Source: DATFVJ01 sp963851085
GTDB lineage: Bacteria > Actinomycetota > Actinomycetes > Streptosporangiales > Streptosporangiaceae
Assembly: GCA_963851085.1 (NCBI GenBank)
Contig: CAWKNX010000004.1
Span: 1-64,000 of the forward strand
Direction: 5' to 3'
Length of the DNA: 64,000 nucleotides
The stretch's first letter is position 1; every line of letters begins with the position of its first letter. Below are positions 32,557-42,011 of the stretch, one piece after another. A model generated the notes under the pieces. It searched no databases and was not told where the DNA came from. It saw nothing but the letters and a program-made list of their open reading frames with translations. Made by a program: the position numbers and the translations under genes.

Positions 32557-33447
32557 TCAGGCATCCCGTTCCGGATCGAGTGTCACGAGCAGGTCATGCA
32601 ACTCAGCGAACAACCCTGGTCCAGCGGCCATGGTGAGACCGGGTCCGGCCGGCTTGCCGCGCAGTCCGGCCACCCGTGCCCCTGCCTCCGCCGCGATCAG
32701 GCCGCCCGCGGCGCGATCCCAGTAGTTGATGCCGCGCTCGTAGTACGCGTCGACCCGGCCAGCCGCGAGCGAGCACAGATCCACCGCGCATGATCCGCCC
32801 CGCCGGATGTCGCGCACCCGCGGGAGCACGGCAGCCACCACTTCGCCCTGGACTGCCCGGCGCGCCGCCTGGTAACCGAAGCCGGTTGCCACCAGGGCCT
32901 GGGCGAGCGGCACGCCGGAAGCACAATGGAGCGGCATCGCGCTGGCCGGGCCCCTGGCCTGGTTCAGGAACGCACCGCCGCCACGGACCGCGGTGAAGAA
33001 CTCGCCTCGTTCCGGCACGTGGACGACCCCCGCGACGATCTCATCTGCATGCTCGGCGGCGATGCTGACCGCCCAGTCCGGCAGCCCGTAGAGGTAGTTG
33101 ACCGTCCCGTCGATCGGATCGATGATCCAGCGCACGGATGTGCCGCCGGCTCGCCGCGCCCCATCTTCCACGCCACCACCCACGGCACCGTCAGCGGCGC
33201 CGCGTTCCTCGCCGCCCTCCTCGCCCAGAAAAGCGTCACCCGGCCTGGCGGCGCGGATCTCCGCGATGATGAGTTTCTCCGCAGCCCGGTCCATCTCCGT
33301 GACCACGTCGGTCGGGCTCGATTTGGTGCTCACCACGTCCGGCCGACCGGGAAGGCGCACCTCCATCAGCATCCGCCCCGCGGCCTCCGCAGCAGCCAGG
33401 GCGAGACCGAGCAGCTCAGCCCGGCCCACAACATCGGCGGCGCTCAT
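32557..33447 (-). CDS. suhB: Inositol-monophosphatase-family phosphatase
   Basis: A 296-residue Mg2+/Li+-type phosphatase acting on inositol-1-phosphate or a related sugar phosphate. Metal-site motifs: FLGEEGGEE, WIIDPIDGTVNYLYGLPDW and, near the C-terminus, INYWDRAAGGLIAAEAGA. A 20-residue Gly/Ala-rich insert follows GEEGGEE. I prefer the start at MSAADVV, which overlaps the hemH stop (ATGA). The frame is open 25 codons further. Its position corresponds to suhB in the conserved actinobacterial block (Rv2701c type). Confidence 0.87.
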   Translation of the reverse strand: MSAADVVGRAELLGLALAAAEAAGRMLMEVRLPGRPDVVSTKSSPTDVVTEMDRAAEKLIIAEIRAARPGDAFLGEEGGEERGAADGAVGGGVEDGARRAGGTSVRWIIDPIDGTVNYLYGLPDWAVSIAAEHADEIVAGVVHVPERGEFFTAVRGGGAFLNQARGPASAMPLHCASGVPLAQALVATGFGYQAARRAVQGEVVAAVLPRVRDIRRGGSCAVDLCSLAAGRVDAYYERGINYWDRAAGGLIAAEAGARVAGLRGKPAGPGLTMAAGPGLFAELHDLLVTLDPERDA

Positions 33448-34610
33448 CGGTGCTGGCAGTCCCGGCCGAGGGATGACGCTCGCCCAGCGGGCGCGCTGCC
33501 TGGCCTGGAATAGGCACAGCATCCCGAAGGACAGGAATCCGGGCTCGGGCCGAGCGAACCCAGCGCGAGCCGTTCAGTCCGCGCGTCCCCGGGGGCGCGC
33601 TGCGCCACCAGCGGGTAACCCGGACCCCCCGAGGGCTTGTCGAGGCGCTCGGCGACAAGCTCGCGCACCATCTCGGCGAACCGCGGGTGGGTGCCAGGTG
33701 CGGCCGCGCGCGCGATCGCGATGCCGAGGCGTCCCGCTTCGCGCACCGCCTCCACGTCGAGGTCGTATTTGACCTCCATGTGGTCGGAGACGAAACCGGC
33801 GGGCACCAGCACAGCGGCCGCCGCACGGTCGCGGCGGGAGTCCGCGATCTGGGCCAGGTACTCGCAGACGTCCGGCCCGAGCCAGGGCTGCGACGGCGGG
33901 CCGCTGCGGCTCTGGTACACCAGCCGCCACGGATGCGAGCCGCCGTCGACCCGGTCGCTTACCAGCCGTGCCACCTCGGTGAGCTCAGCGACATACGCTC
34001 CGCCGCGCGGCCCGCTGGCGGCCGCCATCGCCGTGGGCACACTGTGCGCGGTGAAGACCAGATGAGCATGATCCCTAACGACTGCCGGAAGTGTCGCGAG
34101 TGCCGACCGCGTGTGCTCGGCGAGCGGTTCGACGAAACCCGGGTGATTGAAGTAGGGCCGGATCTTGTCGATCCGCGGTGCCCCTGGGCCAGCCACCTCG
34201 CGGGCCCGTTCGATGTCGTCCAGATATTGCCTGCAGCTCGAGTAGGAACTGTACGCGGAGGTGACGAACGCGAGAGCGCGGCGCACACCATCACGCGCAA
34301 GCCGGCGGACCGTGTCGGCCAGGTAGGGATGCCAGTTCCGGTTACCCCAGTAGATCGGCAGGTCGAGCGCGCTGGCGGCGAAGCTGGCCTCGATGGCGGC
34401 GATCAGCTCACGGCACTGCTGGTTGATCGGGCTCACGCCGCCGAAGAGATGGTAATGCTCCCCCACCTTGGCAAGCCGCTCCCACGGGATGCCGCGGCCG
34501 CGGGTCACGTTCTCAAGGAACGGGATCACATCGCCCGGGCCCTCGGGCCCGCCGAATGAGACGAGCAGCAAGGCGTCGTAGCCCGGCGCGTCCGGCTCGC
34601 TGCATGGCAC
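33444..34610 (-). CDS. hemH: Ferrochelatase (coproporphyrin type)
   Basis: Inserts Fe2+ into a porphyrin. In actinobacteria the substrate is coproporphyrin III, making coproheme. Visible motifs: LLLVSFGGPEGP at the N-terminus, VFTAHSVPTAM with the catalytic His, and DVCEYLAQI. Cysteines of a probable 2Fe-2S cluster are present as SSYSSCRQY and the C-terminal CPSGCC, as in mycobacterial ferrochelatase. The 388-residue length includes a ~25-residue tail after CPSGCC. It overlaps suhB by four bases, so the two form an operon. Confidence 0.92.
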   Translation of the reverse strand: MPCSEPDAPGYDALLLVSFGGPEGPGDVIPFLENVTRGRGIPWERLAKVGEHYHLFGGVSPINQQCRELIAAIEASFAASALDLPIYWGNRNWHPYLADTVRRLARDGVRRALAFVTSAYSSYSSCRQYLDDIERAREVAGPGAPRIDKIRPYFNHPGFVEPLAEHTRSALATLPAVVRDHAHLVFTAHSVPTAMAAASGPRGGAYVAELTEVARLVSDRVDGGSHPWRLVYQSRSGPPSQPWLGPDVCEYLAQIADSRRDRAAAAVLVPAGFVSDHMEVKYDLDVEAVREAGRLGIAIARAAAPGTHPRFAEMVRELVAERLDKPSGGPGYPLVAQRAPGDARTERLALGSLGPSPDSCPSGCCAYSRPGSAPAGRASSLGRDCQHR

Positions 34611-34716
34611 ATCCGCAATCCAATCAGACCGCGGCAGGTGACCGCGCCCGGCCCGCCCCGGCAGAACCAGGGCGCGGCCCGTGCGTCCAGGCCCGCGCGT
34701 CCAGATTGCCGGGGTC

Positions 34717-35748
34717 CTAGATCGTCCCGCTCTCTATCGCCTGGGAAATCCATGGAATGACCTCGTCGAGCATGGCGTCGAGCGTGCTTGCGGCCTCGAA
34801 ACCGAGCACCTGCCGCGCCTTGTCCGTGCTCGGGATCCGGCACTGGACGTCATGCTCGAAGGCAGGATCGGTGACGTACCTGAAGGGAACGTCAGGCCCC
34901 TTGATCTTCCGCCAGATCAGCTCGGCCAGTTCGAGCACGGTTGTGCTCGTCGGGGTGGACAGGTTGAAGTCCTCGCCGACGGCGTTGGGGTGCTCCATCG
35001 CGGTCACGATGCCGCGGGCCAGGTCCCCACCGTAGGTGTAGTGCCTCACCTGGGACCCGTCGCCGAGAATGTGCAGCGGATCCTGCCCCTTCAGCACCTT
35101 CTGCACCAGGTCAGGGACCACGTGGCTCATCGCGAGCTTCACGTTTCCCGACAGCACTTCGACGTCGCCCAGGGCACGCCCCTCCCCCACACCTACGCAG
35201 TTGAAGGGCCGGACGATCGTGTACGGCAGCCCGTACTGCTGGTGGGCCGCGACCGCGAAATATTCGACCGCGAGCTTCTGGAGGCCGTACGAGGACAACG
35301 GCGGCGGGATCTGCCGCTCCTGGCCCTCGACGGACGGCCAGTCTGTCGCCGACTCGAAGACCATGGACGAGCTCAGGTAGGTGACCTTGCGGAGCTTGCC
35401 GGCCCGGTGCGCCGCGATCGCCGCATCACACGTCGACGCGATGATCCGCTCGTTGGTGGCGAGCAGATCGTAGGCATAGGCGTGGAAGTACGTGATGCCG
35501 CCGATCATGGCCGCGCCTGCGATGAGCTGATCGGCCTCGGACGCAAGCTCCCGCATCAGGCCGGTGTCGCGAGCGTCACCCTCGACAAGCTCGTAGCGCG
35601 GATGATCGTCATAGGACTTGCTGACCTTGCCGTACTTGGAAAAGTTGTCGAGCCCGACGACCGAATGGCCGCGCCGAAGCAACTCTTCGACGACGTATCC
35701 GCCGATGAACCCGGACGAGCCGGTCACAAGTACGCGTTGCTCACTCAT
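34717..35748 (-). CDS. NAD-dependent nucleotide-sugar epimerase/dehydratase
   Basis: A 343-residue extended short-chain dehydrogenase: Rossmann motif VLVTGSSGFIGGYVVEEL, SSSMVF and the catalytic SYGLQKLAVEYF (Tyr-x-x-x-Lys), then VRPFNCVGVGEG. It converts a nucleotide-activated sugar, for example UDP-glucuronate or UDP-glucose derivatives. The exact reaction cannot be read. The start MSEQRVL overlaps the end of the glycosyltransferase gene by eight bases; a start eight codons upstream is also open. It is the last gene of a three-gene operon. Confidence 0.85.
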   Translation of the reverse strand: MSEQRVLVTGSSGFIGGYVVEELLRRGHSVVGLDNFSKYGKVSKSYDDHPRYELVEGDARDTGLMRELASEADQLIAGAAMIGGITYFHAYAYDLLATNERIIASTCDAAIAAHRAGKLRKVTYLSSSMVFESATDWPSVEGQERQIPPPLSSYGLQKLAVEYFAVAAHQQYGLPYTIVRPFNCVGVGEGRALGDVEVLSGNVKLAMSHVVPDLVQKVLKGQDPLHILGDGSQVRHYTYGGDLARGIVTAMEHPNAVGEDFNLSTPTSTTVLELAELIWRKIKGPDVPFRYVTDPAFEHDVQCRIPSTDKARQVLGFEAASTLDAMLDEVIPWISQAIESGTI

Positions 35749-36520
35749 CAGCCATCCCGTCATGTCGCACATTGGCGCGCTGAAGTTTCTCCACCGTCAG
35801 CCGCGGCCCGAACGCGAAGAAGTACCAGCGCAGGTAGTGGGGGATCCATTTCAGAACCTGGAAGTTGGACGTGCCCTGCTGGCGGTCCAGCCAGATGGTG
35901 GGAATCTCCGCGACGGGCTGCCGCAGCCTGGTGGCCTTCGCGGTAAGCTCCAGGCCCATCTCGAAGGCCGTCCCGCTGTCGATCCCCACCGCGCGGACGA
36001 ACCCACGGTCGTAGGCCTTGAAGCTGTTCGTCGCGTCCCTGGTGCCCACGCCCGCGAACCAGTGCAGCGTGCGGCCTGCCCATCGGGACAGCACGCCTTT
36101 GATCTTCGGGCCACCGACCTGCTGGCCACCGGGCATGTACCGGGACGCGGCGGCCACGACGACGCCTCGTTCGACGAGGTAGACCAGTTCATCCACCTGC
36201 CGGGGGTCGTCGCTGCCGTCCGCCATGGTGACAACGACCACGTTCGCGTCGGCATGATCGAAGCCATAGCGGATGGCGGGAGCCGGGCCCTTGCCGTACT
36301 TGTTGAGCGTGGGGCGAACGCGGGGGTCCTTGTTCGCGTACTCCTCGACGTACGGCCGGGTGGTATCGGCGTCCGTGTCGTAGACGACGAGCACTTCGCA
36401 CGGCAGCCGCACCGACTCGAGCAGCCGGTCGAGGAACCGGACGATCGACTCACCCTCGTTGTAGGCAGGCACGACGACCGAGACACGTGGGCTCCCGCAC
36501 TGGAGATCACCTTCGATCAC
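35741..36520 (-). CDS. Family 2 glycosyltransferase
   Basis: A 259-residue GT-A fold enzyme: VSVVVPAYNEGESIVRFLD, then VVYDTDADTT and VVTMADGSDDP (the metal-binding Asp region), as in dolichyl-phosphate mannose synthase-like GT2 proteins. It would transfer a sugar from a nucleotide donor to a lipid or glycan acceptor on the inner membrane face; there is no membrane helix of its own. The start is a GTG (VIEGDLQ) overlapping the upstream dehydrogenase stop by four bases. The open frame to 36688 lacks any family sequence before this point. Confidence 0.82.
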   Translation of the reverse strand: MIEGDLQCGSPRVSVVVPAYNEGESIVRFLDRLLESVRLPCEVLVVYDTDADTTRPYVEEYANKDPRVRPTLNKYGKGPAPAIRYGFDHADANVVVVTMADGSDDPRQVDELVYLVERGVVVAAASRYMPGGQQVGGPKIKGVLSRWAGRTLHWFAGVGTRDATNSFKAYDRGFVRAVGIDSGTAFEMGLELTAKATRLRQPVAEIPTIWLDRQQGTSNFQVLKWIPHYLRWYFFAFGPRLTVEKLQRANVRHDGMADE

Positions 36521-37698
36521 ACGCGAGCCCCTTCGTCGCGCAGGTTCCAGATGTCGATGACGGGCTTGTCGGTCCGCAGGTCCGCGTACTCGCGGTGCGG
36601 GGTCGCGATCAGCAGCAGGTCGGCCTGGGTGAGCACCGTCTCCAGTGACACGAGAGCGGGATCGGTGCGTACGTGCGGATCGGTGCAAAGGACACGGCCG
36701 GCTTTGAACTGAAGGACGCGCCGCAGCTTGTACGACAGGCTCGACCGCGTGTCATCGCTGCCCGCCTTGAAGGACATGCCAAGAATGCCCACGGTCAGGG
36801 AGGCGAGATCGTAGCGCTGTTCGAGCCTGTTCACCACGTAGAGCGGCAGCCCCTCGTTGACCAGCATCGCGGAGTGGCCCAGGGTGAAGTTGTTGTTGTT
36901 GAACGCGGCGAGCTGCATCGTGTCTTTGAACAGGCAGGGGCCTGCCGCGAATCCGGCGGCCGGCAAGTCGGCCGCCCGCGGGTAATCCTGAATGATTGCG
37001 GCGCGAATTCGCTCGAAGTCCAGATCGCAGTCGTTGGCGATCAGGAAGAATTGGTTGGCGGTCGCGAACTTGATGTAACGCCAGGCGTTGGTGAAGAGCT
37101 TCGCGAGCTCGGCTTCCTTCGGCTGAAGGTGGACAATATCGTCGGTGAGCAGGCGGAATAGCCGCTCGGCCCGCTCCGCCGCGGCTGGGGAAGCGGCCCC
37201 GACAATCTGCGGCAGGGTGAAGAGCTCGATCATCGCCCTGCCCTCGGCGATTCGTTCCGGGCAGAACGCGACATCGATCACCCGGCCGAGTTTGCGCACC
37301 ATCTGCTCGACCAGGGCCGTCACCCCGGGAAAGACGGTACTGCGCAATACCATGAGCTGGCCGTCCACGAAATGCTGCGCGCAGGCGGTCAGCGCGCGGG
37401 GAATCGCCTCCGGGTCGGGGTTGAGGTGCTCGTCAACTGGCGTGCCAATGACGACGACGACGTTTTCGGCCTCCGCGACCAGCGCGGGATCTGTCGACGC
37501 GACGAGCCTGCCCGACGCGACGACGCGGGCCAGTGGCTGCGCAGCGCCGGGCTCGTCGAACGGCAACTGGGCGGCGTTGACCTGTTTGACCGCCGCATCA
37601 CTGACGTCGTAGATACCGACACGCAGACCCCGGTCCGCGAACGCGATCGCCAGCGGCATGCCCACGTGACCGCAGCCGCCGATGACGACGACATCCAT
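36517..37698 (-). CDS. UDP-sugar dehydrogenase (UDP-glucose/UDP-ManNAc type)
   Basis: A 393-residue NAD-dependent enzyme that oxidises C6 of a UDP-sugar to the uronate. It begins MDVVVIGGCGHVGMPLAIAF, has VVVVIGTPVDEH, VLRSTVFPG, FCPERIAEG and the C-terminal domain GILGMSFKAGSDDTRSS. The active-site Cys usually in GFGxGGxCxxKD appears as AAGFAAGPCLFKD. The start is set at MDVVVIGG; an open frame extends 62 codons upstream with Pro/Gly-rich sequence unlike the family. It heads the dehydrogenase-GT2-epimerase operon. Confidence 0.85.
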   Translation of the reverse strand: MDVVVIGGCGHVGMPLAIAFADRGLRVGIYDVSDAAVKQVNAAQLPFDEPGAAQPLARVVASGRLVASTDPALVAEAENVVVVIGTPVDEHLNPDPEAIPRALTACAQHFVDGQLMVLRSTVFPGVTALVEQMVRKLGRVIDVAFCPERIAEGRAMIELFTLPQIVGAASPAAAERAERLFRLLTDDIVHLQPKEAELAKLFTNAWRYIKFATANQFFLIANDCDLDFERIRAAIIQDYPRAADLPAAGFAAGPCLFKDTMQLAAFNNNNFTLGHSAMLVNEGLPLYVVNRLEQRYDLASLTVGILGMSFKAGSDDTRSSLSYKLRRVLQFKAGRVLCTDPHVRTDPALVSLETVLTQADLLLIATPHREYADLRTDKPVIDIWNLRDEGARV

Positions 37699-38108
37699 GG
37701 GCCAGGTCAGCCGTGCCGCAGAGCGCTGCTCAGCGGGGGAACCGCGTCCTGCGACGGCGGCGGGTCCCCCGGATGCTCCGCCCGGGGCCCTCGGGGGCTG
37801 CGGGATGTCCGCCGAGAAAGTACGGGCTCCTTCGGGCCGGTCTGCCGGGGAGCCTGCCCCGGGCCAGCCTGTGCCTTGCGGCATACCGCTCCTCGTCCGC
37901 TCGAACGGTGACGTGACCTGCGCGCGGAATGCGGAAGCCTGACGGCGCGGCCGTCAGGCTCGTGCTGGCCGCCCAGCACAGTGGCTGGCCGCCGCGAAGA
38001 TCGGGAAATGGGCTTACGTCCTGGAATGGTACCGATTCGGCGCCCATGCCCGGGACCTTTCCGCACATGTGCATGATGACCGTTCAGCGCATATAGCCTG
38101 CGCCGCCA

Positions 38109-39303
38109 CTAGCCGAACTGCGCCGCGTACTCCCCGGCAAGCGCGAGGACCTCACGCACGTACCAGTCCGCATGGTTGTACGCGTAGATCGCGCGGTACA
38201 GGGACGACGTGCCACCTGAGGCCGCACCGCTCGCGCAGAGGTAACGGGCCGCGGACGGCACCGCGTCGTAAGGGTTCATGATGTCAGCGGTCGTGTCGCC
38301 GAACCCAGGGGTGCCCCATATCCGCCAGGTCGAGGGCAGGAACTGCATTGGACCGAGCGCCCCTGCCTTCGAGGGACCGTCGTTGCGGCCATGCCCGCTC
38401 TCGATCTGCCCGATCGCGGCGAGGACCGTCCAGGACAATCCGGGGCAGTACCTGAGGGCGGATTGCCGGTACAGGTCCAGATAGTTGGTCGGCCGGCTGG
38501 TCGTGAACACCCGAATCCACCGGAAGGCGGCCGGCCGCGGCGTCAAGGTCGATGATCTGGCTCGGTGGCCCGAGCACGGCCCGCACGTGACTGATGAGCG
38601 TGCGGATGTTGGCTCCAGGCGCATTGATCATCGCGGCCACGTTCGGCACGAGCCCGAGCACGTGGGACGTTGACTGGCTGACGAGCGCGTCGACGCCAGG
38701 CACGCCGAGCGTGGCGGACGCGCCGAGCGGCACCAGTGCCTGGGTAGCCCCGGCCATCTGGTACGACGTCCCTGGGTGGAGCCTAAGGCGCGCCTGGGCA
38801 GCGGTGGAGAGAACGAACTCATTCTTGGCGAGCGACGACCAGATGCGCTCGTTCGCCGCGGTCGCGGGCGGTGTCCAGGACCGGAACGTGCTCGGGTCGA
38901 CCCCGAGCACGTTCGCCAGCCTTGATTGCAGGCGGATCGCACCGCCGTCGGCCGTGATCACATCCCGCACATGCCTCAGCTTCTTGATCTTCGTGAGCTG
39001 CGCGGCGGTGATCCCCTTGGCGGAGATGGCGAGCAGGTCGGGCGGCACGATGCGGCGAAGCGGCGCGACCTGAACCGCCGTTATGGAATCGGTGCCGCCG
39101 GAGGGACCCACTGCCGCGGGCGCCCGCGCTTGGCTCGTGCCCGGCACCGACGGCCCGGTCGGGCGGGGCGCCTTGGCGTCGTGGCTGGAGGTCTCGATCA
39201 TGATCGCGCCACCGGCCACGGCGGCACCGCCGAGCGCGACCACGATTCCGGCGACCAGGAGTGGCGCGCTGCGCCAGGCGAGATGTCTCACGGCAGAACC
39301 CAC
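38109..39303 (-). CDS. Exported lytic transglycosylase-like protein, one frame break
   Basis: The N-terminus has a membrane anchor or signal (SAPLLVAGIVVALGGAAVAGG), then a ~200-residue domain of unknown function. The C-terminus is an SLT-like muramidase fold: VLAAIGQIESGHG (catalytic Glu), GALGPMQFLPSTWRIWG and YNHADWYVREV. It should cut peptidoglycan outside the membrane. The frame breaks once near 38530, where DLDAAAGR joins to RWIRVFTTSRPTNYLDLY. The start codon is GTG. It is alone on this strand, upstream of the sugar operon. Confidence 0.75.
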
Positions 39304-39357
39304 GATAAGCCCTCACCGCCAGCAGAGGCATGATCGACTCAAAACCCGCTTGCGGCA

Positions 39358-39378
39358 CCCCTTACCGTCGGTAAGGGG
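39358..39378. promoter_or_regulatory. Palindromic operator upstream of MFS gene
   Basis: CCCCTTACC and GGTAAGGGG form perfect 9-bp arms around GTC, ending about 12 bases before the MFS start. The TTACC-n3-GGTAA core is like operators of TetR-type repressors that control exporters. No repressor gene adjoins. As RNA it would hide the ribosome-binding site. Confidence 0.5.
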
Positions 39379-39390
39379 AGGTTGTTCCTC

Positions 39391-40833
39391 GTGCGGAGAA
39401 ACGAGCGCGTGCCGGTGCCGGGTTCACGCCGCGGCAACACATATCTCAGGCTGCTGCGGGTGCCGGGCGCGAGAGGCTTCGTGGCCGCGGGGTTCGTCGG
39501 CCGGATGCCCATGTCCATGCTCGGCCTCGGCATCGTGCTGCTCGTCTCGGCGATGACGGGCAGATACGGCACGGCTGGCGCGGTCGCGGCCACCGGCGCC
39601 ATCTGCTTCGCCATTCTCGTGCCGCGCTTCGGCCGGCTGACCGACCGCTTCGGGCAGGCCCGCGTGCTGCGCCCGCTTACCGCGGTTTTCGCCGTCAGCG
39701 CGGTCGCGTTCATCGCCTGCGCCCTCCTGCGCGCGCCCCTGTGGACACTGTTCGTGACCGGTGGCGCACTCGGTGGAACCATGCCGTCGCTCGGCTCCAT
39801 GGTGCGCGCCCGATGGAGCTACCTTGTCAGCGTCGCTGGTGAAGCGCCGATGCTGCATGTGGCCTTTTCACTCGAGTCCGTGGCCGACGAGCTGATCTTC
39901 ATCACGGGCCCGGCGGTCGTCACGATTCTGGCGACCGAGGTGCATCCGGTCGCGGGCGTGGTCACCGCGGCCGTGCTTACCGTGGTTGGCACGCTGTGGT
40001 TCGCCGCGCAGCGGCGGACGGAGCCGCCGCCACAGCCACTGTCCGGGCACCGGTCCGGCAGCGCCATCAGGCTGCCTGGCATGGCCGCGCTGGCCACGGT
40101 GTATGTATTCCTCGGCGCCATGTTCGGCACAATCGACCTTTCCGTCATCGCGTTCGCGGCACAGCAGGGGCACAAGCCGCTGGCCGGCCTGGTGCTGGGC
40201 ACGTACGCGCTCGGCAGCGCGGTGGGCGGCCTGTGGTACGGCGCGCGCCAGTGGCGGGCGCCGCTGCAACGCCGGTTCCTGATCACCCTCGCGGGCATCG
40301 TGGCAGGCGTCGCACCGATGTGGGCGCTGCCCAGCTTGCCCGTCCTGTTCGTCGTGATCTTCTTCTCCGGGCTGTCCATCGCACCGACGCTGATCGCCGG
40401 GTTCAGCCTGATCGAACGCATGGTCCCACCGCAGCTGATGACCGAGGGGATGTCGTGGATGTCCACCTCGATCGGCATCGGGCTGGCGCTCGGGCCGCCG
40501 GTGGCCGGGCACATCATCGACGCGCGCGGAGCGCACTGGGGATACGCCTTCGCACTAGGGTGCGGGATTCTCGCCGCCGTATCCGGCTTGCTCGGGGCGC
40601 GTGCGCTGCGGCTACCGCCCGGCCGGCCGGCTCTCGCGGGGCAGCACTCCCCGCTCGCGCCGGGCGCCACCGGCCCAGAAGGTGACTCGGATAGGGTCCC
40701 CCCATGGCAGGCAGCGCCTACGTCTGGCGGAACTGGGCACGCAACCAGCAGGCCCAGCCACGCGCCACCGCCACCCCGCGAAGTGCGGAGGAGGTCGCGG
40801 CAGCCGTTCGGGATGCGGGGGAAGAAAACCTGA
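39391..40833 (+). CDS. MFS transporter
   Basis: A 480-residue twelve-helix major facilitator (LRVPGARGFVAAGFVGRMP at helix 1; helix 7 region MAALATVYVFLGAMFGTIDL). Similar proteins export drugs or sugars; the substrate is unknown. I set the start at the GTG with GGGGAGG about ten bases upstream; a TTG three codons earlier is open. The last ~60 residues are low-complexity and overlap the next gene by 130 bases, so the true end may be earlier or a frame error may have extended it. Confidence 0.8.
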   Translation: MRRNERVPVPGSRRGNTYLRLLRVPGARGFVAAGFVGRMPMSMLGLGIVLLVSAMTGRYGTAGAVAATGAICFAILVPRFGRLTDRFGQARVLRPLTAVFAVSAVAFIACALLRAPLWTLFVTGGALGGTMPSLGSMVRARWSYLVSVAGEAPMLHVAFSLESVADELIFITGPAVVTILATEVHPVAGVVTAAVLTVVGTLWFAAQRRTEPPPQPLSGHRSGSAIRLPGMAALATVYVFLGAMFGTIDLSVIAFAAQQGHKPLAGLVLGTYALGSAVGGLWYGARQWRAPLQRRFLITLAGIVAGVAPMWALPSLPVLFVVIFFSGLSIAPTLIAGFSLIERMVPPQLMTEGMSWMSTSIGIGLALGPPVAGHIIDARGAHWGYAFALGCGILAAVSGLLGARALRLPPGRPALAGQHSPLAPGATGPEGDSDRVPPWQAAPTSGGTGHATSRPSHAPPPPREVRRRSRQPFGMRGKKT

Positions 40834-42011
40834 AGGTCCGGATGACGGGGACCGGTCATTCGTTCACTCCCGCCGCGGTCACCGACGGGCTGCTGCTGCG
40901 GCCGTATGGTCTGCGCGGGGTCCGTTCCGTGGACGCCGGTGCGGGCCGTGTCACGGTGGAGGCTGGCTGCCGGTTGCGGGTGCTCAACGAGACCCTGCTG
41001 CGCGATGGCCTTGCGCTCGCCAACATGGGCGACATCCAGGAACAGACGGTCGCGGGCGCCATCCAGACCGGCACCCATGGCACGGGACGTGATCTTGGCT
41101 CGATCGCGGCGCAGGTGGCGGGCCTCGAACTGGTCCTCGCGGACGGGCGTGTGGTCACGTGTTCTGCGCAGCAGGATCCGGACGTCTTCGACGCCGTGCG
41201 GGTGGGACTCGGTGCGCTCGGGGTGCTGACGGCGGTCACCTTCCGCGTCGTTCCCGCTTTCCTGCTCGAGGCCCGTGAAGAGCCGATGCGCTGGGATGAG
41301 GTCCTGGGGCGGCTCGACGAGTTCACCGCGGGCAACGAGCATTTCGAGTTCTACTGGTTCCCGCATTCAGAGGGCTGCCTCGTCAAGCGCAACAACCGCA
41401 CGAGCGGCCCTGCGCGGCCGTTGCCGAGACTGCGGTACTGGCTGGACGACGAGTTCCTCTCGAACTCGGTGTTCGGCCTGGCCTGCCGGCTCGGACACGC
41501 CTTCCCTGGACTGATCAAGCCGGTGAACGGGATTGCCGCGAAAGCACTCGGCGCGCGCAGCTACGCCGAACCCGCCTACCGCGTGTTCACCAGCCCACGG
41601 CGGGTCCGGTTCAAGGAGCAGGAGTACGCGATCGGCCGCGAACATCTTGCGGCCGCACTCGCCGAGATCCGCGCGCTCTTCACCAGGCACTCGTGGAAGA
41701 TCAGCTTCCCGATCGAGGTCCGCGTAGCGCCCGCCGACGACCTTTGGCTGTCCACCGCGCAGGGCAGGGACAGCGCGTACATCGCGATCCACGTCTACTA
41801 CATGTCCGATCACCGCGCGTACTTCCGCGAGGTGGAGGCGGTGCTGACCGCGGTCGGGGGACGGCCGCACTGGGGAAAGATGCACACCCGTGACGCCAGC
41901 TACCTGCGCGGCGTGTACCCCAGGTTCGGCGACTTCCTGACCTTGCGCGACAGGCTCGACCCGCAGCGGAGGTTCGGTAACGAGTACCTGACGCAGGTCC
42001 TCGGCCCGTAA
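40704..42011 (+). CDS. FAD-dependent sugar-1,4-lactone oxidase (ALO family)
   Basis: A 435-residue VAO/PCMH-type flavoprotein. The FAD domain has MTGTGHSFTPAAVTDGLLL and QTVAGAIQTGTHGTG. The C-terminal ALO domain ends GRPHWGKMHTRDASYLRGVY, a family hallmark. Members oxidise D-arabinono- or L-gulono-1,4-lactone or alditols with O2, giving H2O2. The His of the GHS motif is the residue often linked covalently to FAD. There is no secretion signal, so it is cytoplasmic. It overlaps the MFS gene and is probably co-transcribed. Confidence 0.85.
   Translation: MAGSAYVWRNWARNQQAQPRATATPRSAEEVAAAVRDAGEENLKVRMTGTGHSFTPAAVTDGLLLRPYGLRGVRSVDAGAGRVTVEAGCRLRVLNETLLRDGLALANMGDIQEQTVAGAIQTGTHGTGRDLGSIAAQVAGLELVLADGRVVTCSAQQDPDVFDAVRVGLGALGVLTAVTFRVVPAFLLEAREEPMRWDEVLGRLDEFTAGNEHFEFYWFPHSEGCLVKRNNRTSGPARPLPRLRYWLDDEFLSNSVFGLACRLGHAFPGLIKPVNGIAAKALGARSYAEPAYRVFTSPRRVRFKEQEYAIGREHLAAALAEIRALFTRHSWKISFPIEVRVAPADDLWLSTAQGRDSAYIAIHVYYMSDHRAYFREVEAVLTAVGGRPHWGKMHTRDASYLRGVYPRFGDFLTLRDRLDPQRRFGNEYLTQVLGP

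Noticed and set aside
39391..40833. MFS-lactone oxidase fusion
   Set aside because: The oxidase has its own start and full N-terminal FAD domain in another frame. The overlap is out of frame.
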